Below the pieces are notes generated by a model that saw only the letters and a list, made by a program, of their open reading frames with translations, had not been told where the DNA came from and did not search any database. DNA of 10,408 nucleotides from Lachnospiraceae bacterium UBA4316 (GTDB lineage: Bacteria > Bacillota > Clostridia > Lachnospirales > Lachnospiraceae), in NCBI GenBank assembly GCA_002394535.1, contig DGUG01000044.1, positions 1-10,408 on the forward strand. Reading direction: 5' to 3'. Below, in pieces: positions 1 through 7,421 of this stretch. Position 1 is the first letter of the stretch. The number at the start of each line of letters is the position of its first letter. The position numbers and the translations under genes are program-made.

Positions 1-77
1 AGGCCTATGTGCTGACTATGCTGACAGCACTTTTTTACGGAGAAGTAAGCGAGACAACCACTACCGTTAATTGTTAG
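1..77 (+). CDS. atpB: F-type ATP synthase subunit a, C-terminal end only
   Basis: Only the last 24 codons are visible, starting AYVLTMLTALFYGE and ending at TAG 75-77. The pattern Q-AYVFTMLTALYIGEA is the well-known end of the last transmembrane helix of subunit a, the membrane stator protein that forms the two ion half-channels against the c-ring. The essential arginine lies upstream and cannot be seen. The gene directly precedes atpE, the usual bacterial order. The tail after the helix is short and Thr-rich (SETTTTVNC). Identification rests on this short match plus position, and both agree. Confidence 0.85.
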   Translation, partial: AYVLTMLTALFYGEVSETTTTVNC

Positions 78-102
78 ATAAAGAATTGGTTAATCAATAA
101 AC

Positions 103-108
103 AGGAGG
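103..108 (+). promoter_or_regulatory. Strong Shine-Dalgarno of atpE
   Basis: AGGAGG, 9 nt before ATG 118. It decides the start of subunit c and so shows that the unusual N-terminal leader is translated. Strong initiation is expected, because c is needed in about ten copies per complex. Confidence 0.85.
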
Positions 109-117
109 AATAAACAA

Positions 118-474
118 ATGAACAGGATTGTAGTCAGAATTGCGGCAGCACTTATGCTCGCGCTTGCCATTGCGGCTCTTGTAAGACCTCGGGCGGTGTA
201 TGCATCTGACGCGGCAGACGCAGCTGTAGTAATGTCGGATGAGGCGTCAAACATTCATAACAAGGCATGGGCAGCCGGAATAACCATAGCAGTTGTTGCC
301 GCAGCGGGAGCGATCTCCATGGGCTTAGTTATATGGAAATCCGTCGAAGGTATTGCCAGACAGCCTGAAGCGGAAGGTAAGATACGAACAACGATGATGC
401 TTGGTCTTGTGTTTGTGGAGACTGCCATAATTTATGCGCTTATCATGGCGATACTGATCATATTCGTATTATAG
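118..474 (+). CDS. atpE: F-type ATP synthase subunit c with N-terminal leader
   Basis: This is the proteolipid of the Fo rotor ring, which carries ions across the membrane. At 118 residues it is much longer than the usual 75-90. Residues 1-29 look like a signal peptide (Arg at 3 and 7, hydrophobic stretch 8-22, possible cleavage VYA|SD after A29), then a polar linker 30-50. The c hairpin follows: helix 1 at about 51-76, the diagnostic loop ARQPEAEGK with R81-Q82-P83, and helix 2 at about 91-117 with carboxylate E101. Helix 1 has A61, A63, A65, S67 and G69 where the family has glycines. The Na+-ligand Gln of Na+-type rings is replaced by M68, whereas a hydroxyl (T102) and the Tyr (Y106) are kept. 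I infer H+ rather than Na+ coupling, weakly. AGGAGG at 103-108 fixes the start; later Met codons (M13, M39) lack a site. Confidence 0.95.
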   Translation: MNRIVVRIAAALMLALAIAALVRPRAVYASDAADAAVVMSDEASNIHNKAWAAGITIAVVAAAGAISMGLVIWKSVEGIARQPEAEGKIRTTMMLGLVFVETAIIYALIMAILIIFVL

Positions 475-483
475 GGTGACGAT

Positions 484-488
484 AGGAG
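484..488 (+). promoter_or_regulatory. Shine-Dalgarno of atpF
   Basis: AGGAG in the 20-nt gap after atpE, 6 nt before ATG 495. It supports that start. Confidence 0.75.
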
Positions 489-494
489 TTTGAA

Positions 495-992
495 ATGCCG
501 TTAAATATCGATGTGCAGCAGATACTGCTGCATATGTTCAATCTGGTGCTTCTCTTTGGTATTCTCTATGTTCTGCTGTATAAGCCGGTTCATGATTTTA
601 TGGCAAAGCGGGAAGAAGAATACAAGGACAGGGAGGCCAAAACCCGGGATGCTCTTTCGGAGGCCGAAAAGCTCAAGGGTGACTATGAAAAGATGATAAA
701 GGATGCCGAGGCAGAGCTGGCTACAAAGCGTGCCGAGCTAAGTGCGTCCGCGGAAAATGACAGGGAGAAAATCATAAGCGATGCGCATGCGCGTGCCACA
801 CAGATCGTGGATGAGGCAAGAGACAAAGCGCAAAGCGAGCATGACCGCCTGATGACAAGAGCACAGTCGGAGATTGCGGAATATGTTTCAAAAGCTGCCG
901 AAAAGATAGTGATGAAGAACGAAAGCCTGTCGGATGATTTTGACTCGTTCTTTGATAGTATGGCTCAGCAGAAGGAAGCAGATAATGGATGA
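495..992 (+). CDS. atpF: F-type ATP synthase subunit b (peripheral stalk)
   Basis: Subunit b anchors the stator in the membrane and reaches up to F1. The protein has 165 residues, a normal length. There is one transmembrane helix at about 10-29 ([20 protein letters not shown]), then the family's KP-V/I turn ([11 protein letters not shown]). A long charged helix rich in Ala, Glu, Lys and Asp follows to about residue 140, matching the b-dimer coiled coil. The C-terminus (about 141-165) is acidic. In other bacteria this end binds the delta subunit. Here no delta gene follows: the next frame opens 8 nt inside atpF with the alpha gene, whose N-terminus carries a delta-like domain. It is not a b-delta fusion of the mycobacterial kind, because nothing extra is attached to b. 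Confidence 0.95.
   Translation: MPLNIDVQQILLHMFNLVLLFGILYVLLYKPVHDFMAKREEEYKDREAKTRDALSEAEKLKGDYEKMIKDAEAELATKRAELSASAENDREKIISDAHARATQIVDEARDKAQSEHDRLMTRAQSEIAEYVSKAAEKIVMKNESLSDDFDSFFDSMAQQKEADNG
972..976 (+). promoter_or_regulatory. Shine-Dalgarno that sets the atpA start at 985
   Basis: AAGGA inside the 3' end of atpF, 8 nt before ATG 985. It favours 985 over the longer in-frame ATG at 934 and over ATG 997. That keeps the delta-like N-terminal domain in the alpha protein and drops 17 residues that are just atpF read in another frame. Confidence 0.65.
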
Positions 993-2698
993 TAAGATGA
1001 CCGCTGTATTATACAGCAGCGAGCAGCCCTCCGAAAAGGATCTGGAGCGTTTATCCGTATTTCTTGCGGATAAATACAAAAAACCTGTCTCTATCGGCTG
1101 GAAGAAGAGCGAGAAGACAACGGGTGGATTCCGCCTTGTTGCCGGTGGAGACGTATACGACTGGAGCGCGGAAGGTAAGTTACGCCAGCTTCAGGACGCA
1201 CTTTTGAAGCTTCGGTCCGAACGTACGGACATAATCCCCCTCATCAAAGACACGCTTTCTTCATGGACGCCTTCTGTTATGGCGACGGAAATCGGTACGG
1301 TTACAACCGTGGGCGACGGAATCGCAACAGTGAGCGGGCTTGAAGATACGTCATACGGAGAAATACTTCTGTTCACAGGCGGAGTAAGAGGAATGGCGCT
1401 GGATCTTCGGCGTGACGAGATAGCATGTATCCTCTTTGATACCGAGGAAGAGGTGTGCGAGGGAAGTACGGTAAAGCGCACGGGAAGAGTTGCGGCAGTT
1501 CCGGTTGGAGAAGGGTTCCTCGGAAGAGTAGTGGATCCTCTCGGAGTTCCCATAGACGGAGGGGATGAAATAATCGCCGACGATTACAGACCGGTTGAGA
1601 GTGAAGCCCCTGCGGTAATAGACAGACAGGCCGTAAATACCCCGCTTGAGACGGGAATCCTCGCAATAGACTCCATGTTTCCCATAGGACGCGGACAGCG
1701 TGAGCTTATTATCGGAGACCGGCAGACCGGAAAGAGTTCTATAATCACCGATACGATCATTAACCAGAAGGGTAAAGATGTAATCTGCATATATGTTGCT
1801 ATAGGGCAGAAATCAAGTACGATCGCAAGGGTTGTTGATACACTTACCAAATGCGGGGCGATGGAGTACACCATTGTAGTAAACGCATCGGCCGCTGATT
1901 CCGCACCCCTTCAGTACATAGCGCCTTATGCCGGATGTGCCATGGGCGAATATTTCATGGAAAAGGGAAGGGACGTGCTGATCGTGTACGATGATCTTAC
2001 GAAGCATGCGATAGCTTACCGTTCCATAAGCCTCCTGCTTGAGAGAGCCCCCGGACGAGAGGCTTTTCCGGGTGATGTTTTCTATCTGCATTCGCGCCTG
2101 TTGGAAAGAGCGGCTCACTTGTGCGATGAAAAAGGCGGTGGTTCAATAACGGCACTTCCGGTCATCGAAACACAGGAAGAAGATGTTTCCTCATATATTC
2201 CGACAAATGTCATTTCCATTACCGACGGACAGATTTTCCTCTCCAGCGGACTGTTCAGACTAGGCCAGCGTCCTGCCATAAATGTGGGCCTTTCCGTATC
2301 CCGTGTGGGCGGGGATGCTCAGACAAAAGCTATGAAGAAAGCTGTCGGCACATTAAGACTTGACCTTGCCCAGTACAGGGAGATGGAGACTTTTTCACAG
2401 TTTTCGGGGGATATGGATGAGGCTACGAAGAAGCAGATAAGATACGGCGAAGGCCTTATGAAGATACTCAAACAAAAGCCCAAGAGCCCCAGAAGTCTCG
2501 TACAGCAGGTATTTATGCTTGTCATAGCGACAATGGATAAGTTTGAGACGATAGAGACCGAAGATATTGATGTTAAGATTGATGAAATAGTTCACGATAC
2601 GATGGCCAGATGTCAGGATATTGTTCTTAAGATCGAGAACGAAGGTACGATCTCGGATGAAGATAAACAGAGAATACTTGATACTGTAAGAGGATTAC

Positions 2699-2706
<8 letters not shown>
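985..2706 (+). CDS. atpA: F-type ATP synthase delta C-terminal domain / alpha subunit fusion
   Basis: The 573-residue product combines a delta (OSCP) C-terminal domain with a full alpha subunit, usually about 500 residues. Residues 6-76 follow the delta CTD pattern: helix [20 protein letters not shown], strands, G47-G48, a GD turn near 55, then D59-S61-G64-L66 and a closing helix (LRQLQDALL). Alpha begins at about 75-77 ([14 protein letters not shown], compare KLRPEEISSIIK). The P-loop GDRQTGKS is at 244-251 with K250; E. coli alpha has it at 169, an offset of 75. VYDD (Walker B region) and the SVSR arginine finger, R440, are present. Alpha forms the non-catalytic sites of the F1 hexamer. The start at 985 has AAGGA at 972-976 and overlaps the atpF stop by 8 nt. 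The fusion would put three delta CTDs on F1 unless they are processed. I do not know whether this architecture has been described. Confidence 0.95.
1192..1206 (+). promoter_or_regulatory. Possible internal translation start for canonical-length alpha
   Basis: CAGGA at 1192-1196 lies 7 nt before an in-frame TTG at 1204, codon 74. Starting there gives M-KLRSERTD and exactly 500 residues, the form and size of an ordinary alpha subunit. It could supply delta-free alpha beside the fusion, or be the fossil of alpha's original start from before the fusion. The sequence does not show that it is used. A weak site with a TTG start inside a coding region also arises by chance. Confidence 0.3.
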
Positions 2707-5410
<2,704 letters not shown>

Positions 5411-5412
5411 TG

Positions 5413-7317
5413 TCAGTCTGACTGCTGCTTCAGCTGTATTCTTATAACCGGTCTGATTGCCCCGCCGGGGCGGTTGATTTCTTTTTCTGCTTCCAGTATT
5501 TCGCCGTCAACCGTGACAATAGGAGCGGTCACGGATTTTTTCCCCTGTTCCGGCATAAGCCACCACCATGAACTTCTGTAACCTTTCATGTCCCACATAT
5601 TGGCTTTGCTCATACTGTTGACGTTAACACCTGTGCTCTCGGCAGCAGGCGTAAGGAGCAGTTGTCTTTCCCGGTCTGAATCAAATGCATTCCCTGCTTC
5701 CTGTACGGTAAGGAGCGTGATATAGTCGCCTTCGAATCTTTCCATTGCCCCAAGTTCATACATGGAAAATGATCCGATATATTCCGGAGAGTTGATATAA
5801 GCACGTATATCAGAATTCTCCCATGAGACACTTTCGTGTTTCCGGTTAAAACTCCTGCCGTCTATTCCGTATTTACACAGAAGCACGGCAGAGTCGGAGG
5901 TCTTTTCTATCACGATAAACCGAAGCCGCTCTTTTCCTATTTTTCTGTGGTCGCATTCAAAATGTCCCCAGTACACCTCGTCTCCGACGTTTGCATTGAC
6001 AAGATCCGCCATTTCCTGTTTGTATTCACTTTTGGCAAAGATTACTCCTCTAAATGTGATAATAATGTAAGTGATTATTCCGGCACCAAGAACTGCGATC
6101 GACACTTTTCGTATCAGTGCGACTCTTTTTTCATGACGCTTTCGGATAAGCCTGCCTTCGATAGTATCATTGTAGGTTTTCCCGCGTTTCAGACGGCTTA
6201 GTGCATATATGGTTTTATCCTTTATAAAATGTACCGGTGGAGCGATAACGGCTGTAGATGCAATACTGCATACAATTACCACGGCATATCGGAGAAAATC
6301 ATTCATTCGTACTTCACCGAATATCCTGTTAACAAAATATCCGTGTATCAAAAACAATTCCACGCTTATTGAACTTAAATAGTTTAAAGCTTTATTTCCG
6401 ATGGTGATACGCATATTAAGAAGCAGTACGAAGACCGTAAATATAAGGCACCCGATTGACTGGATAAGTAATGTTATGATTTGATCCCGGGTTGTGTCGT
6501 AGTAGCCGAAAAGTATGACAGCAAATACGCAGGCATACGCGCTTATTACAGTCAGGATTGAAAAAACCGGCAGCAGAACCCTGTAATGCCTGTTCATAAA
6601 ACCTGACAGCCGCATCTTAAATCTTGCAAACAACATCCCAAACATAAATATGGCGGTCGAATTGTACCACCATTCCCCCTTGAACCAGTGAGCCTTGTTC
6701 CCCGGAAGATCGTGCCCCGCACCCATACAGTGCAGTATGACGATAACAGTTGCTGTGCACATAATGATAAGGGCAATGTCCTTGTTTTTAATTAATCTGA
6801 AGATTATGTAAAAAAGCAGATAGAGTATTGCAATTTCAACTATAAACCAGCCATTGCTGTTGATAAGTGTCAGACCGAAAATATCCGACAAGGCAGATGA
6901 AAACGTCCTGTGGGCACCATAAACGCATACATTTAGTATGAGCCCGAGTGTATTGATAAACCAGAAAGGAATCAGAACAGTAGGAAGGCGTTTTAACAAA
7001 AAGCCGTCGAGGTAATCGCTCTTTGTAAGAAGGCTTGTAATAAGACCGTATCCCGAGAAGAAGAAAAACAGCGCCGTAAAGAATATGCCGATGTAGTTGA
7101 GCATCGTTACGGGACCTTTATAGGAAGAACCGTAAACAGTAACATCCTGTGTTATATGGTGAAGAATAATGGCAATACAGGCAGATGCCTGAATCATTTT
7201 GGACTGGGAAAGGCTTATAAAATCAGTGCTTACGGTTTTGTTTCCGGTGCGCTTTGCTTTGGCAAATATAAGTACAAGCAGCGCTATGGGGTATATCATT
7301 AACAGATAATTTCGCAT
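5413..7317 (-). CDS. Acyltransferase-3 membrane protein with extracytoplasmic DUF6273 domain
   Basis: The 634-residue integral membrane protein has an extra N-terminal helix (about 4-19), then an acyltransferase family 3 domain (about 37-375, ten helices) of the kind that moves acetyl or other acyl groups onto cell-surface glycans. The helix-1 His pair (H53/H54 in IAIILHHITQ), the FFFFSGYG segment (about 84-91) and VELFLIHGYFV (H325) fit the family. A strongly basic linker (about 374-404) should be cytoplasmic. Then comes helix 405-427 and a C-terminal domain (about 444-628) matching DUF6273: GDEVYWG, RFIVIEK, ALLCKYGID-like, SWENSDIRAYIN, SSWWWLMP, GGAIRPVIRI. By the positive-inside rule that domain lies outside the cell. 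The substrate is unknown. ATG 7317 has AAGGAG (7323-7328) 5 nt upstream. The gene converges on atpC with a 2-nt gap and diverges from the kinase. Confidence 0.88.
   Translation of the reverse strand: MRNYLLMIYPIALLVLIFAKAKRTGNKTVSTDFISLSQSKMIQASACIAIILHHITQDVTVYGSSYKGPVTMLNYIGIFFTALFFFFSGYGLITSLLTKSDYLDGFLLKRLPTVLIPFWFINTLGLILNVCVYGAHRTFSSALSDIFGLTLINSNGWFIVEIAILYLLFYIIFRLIKNKDIALIIMCTATVIVILHCMGAGHDLPGNKAHWFKGEWWYNSTAIFMFGMLFARFKMRLSGFMNRHYRVLLPVFSILTVISAYACVFAVILFGYYDTTRDQIITLLIQSIGCLIFTVFVLLLNMRITIGNKALNYLSSISVELFLIHGYFVNRIFGEVRMNDFLRYAVVIVCSIASTAVIAPPVHFIKDKTIYALSRLKRGKTYNDTIEGRLIRKRHEKRVALIRKVSIAVLGAGIITYIIITFRGVIFAKSEYKQEMADLVNANVGDEVYWGHFECDHRKIGKERLRFIVIEKTSDSAVLLCKYGIDGRSFNRKHESVSWENSDIRAYINSPEYIGSFSMYELGAMERFEGDYITLLTVQEAGNAFDSDRERQLLLTPAAESTGVNVNSMSKANMWDMKGYRSSWWWLMPEQGKKSVTAPIVTVDGEILEAEKEINRPGGAIRPVIRIQLKQQSD
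5455..5486 (+). terminator. Candidate intrinsic terminator of the atp operon
   Basis: GCCCC (5459-5463), loop GCC, GGGGC (5467-5471) make a 5-bp all-GC stem. Weaker A-U and G-U pairs can extend it outward to about 5456/5474. TTGATTTCTTTTT follows. It begins about 45 nt after the atpC stop and would end + strand transcripts, although it lies within the 3' coding end of the opposing acyltransferase gene. The T-tract is interrupted, so the call is moderate. No matching terminator for the - strand gene was seen inside atpC. Confidence 0.5.
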
Positions 7318-7359
7318 AAAATCTCCTTGATAACGGTATTGGAGTCATACATCAAAAAG

Positions 7360-7367
7360 GTGTACAC
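7360..7367. repeat. Short palindrome GTGTACAC in the divergent intergenic region
   Basis: A perfect 8-bp palindrome between the two candidate promoters and the acyltransferase start. It could be an operator half or core, but is too short to assign to any regulator and may be chance. Confidence 0.2.
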
Positions 7368-7372
7368 ATTGC

Positions 7373-7402
7373 TTAACGGATTTGATAAAATCATTATATA
7401 AT
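7373..7402 (+). promoter_or_regulatory. Candidate promoter of the hybrid kinase gene
   Basis: TTAACG (7373-7378, 4/6), 18-nt spacer, perfect TATAAT (7397-7402). The start point would be near 7409, only about 13 nt before the GTG codon, so the leader would hold little more than the ribosome site. The -10 overlaps that of the opposite promoter. Confidence 0.45.
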
Positions 7403-7421
7403 CTATTTATGGAGGCGTAAA
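7393..7421 (-). promoter_or_regulatory. Candidate promoter of the acyltransferase gene
   Basis: Read on the - strand: TTTACG (7416-7421), 17-nt spacer, perfect TATAAT (7393-7398). A start near 7386 would give a leader of about 70 nt. The -35 is only 4/6. Its -10 is one half of the palindrome ATTATATAAT that also serves the + strand. Confidence 0.45.
7411..7415 (+). promoter_or_regulatory. Shine-Dalgarno that sets the GTG start of the kinase
   Basis: GGAGG, 6 nt before GTG 7422. The ATG at 7409 just upstream is in another frame and hits TAA after three codons, so GTG 7422 is the start. Confidence 0.8.

Noticed and set aside
934..984. In-frame upstream ATG that would lengthen alpha by 17 residues
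   Set aside because: This stretch codes for the C-terminus of subunit b in another frame, and the good ribosome site (972-976) points to ATG 985.
1191..2118. Several 96-120 codon open frames on the - strand under alpha
   Set aside because: They lie antisense to well-conserved alpha coding sequence, have no ribosome sites or recognisable domains, and their composition is that of a shadow frame.
5412..5422. Inverted repeat GTCAG-T-CTGAC at the convergent junction as a bidirectional terminator
   Set aside because: The loop would be one nucleotide and there is no T-tract on either side, so it cannot form a working terminator hairpin.
5836..6201. 121-codon + strand open frame inside the acyltransferase gene
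   Set aside because: Antisense to a convincing DUF6273 and linker region; no family features.
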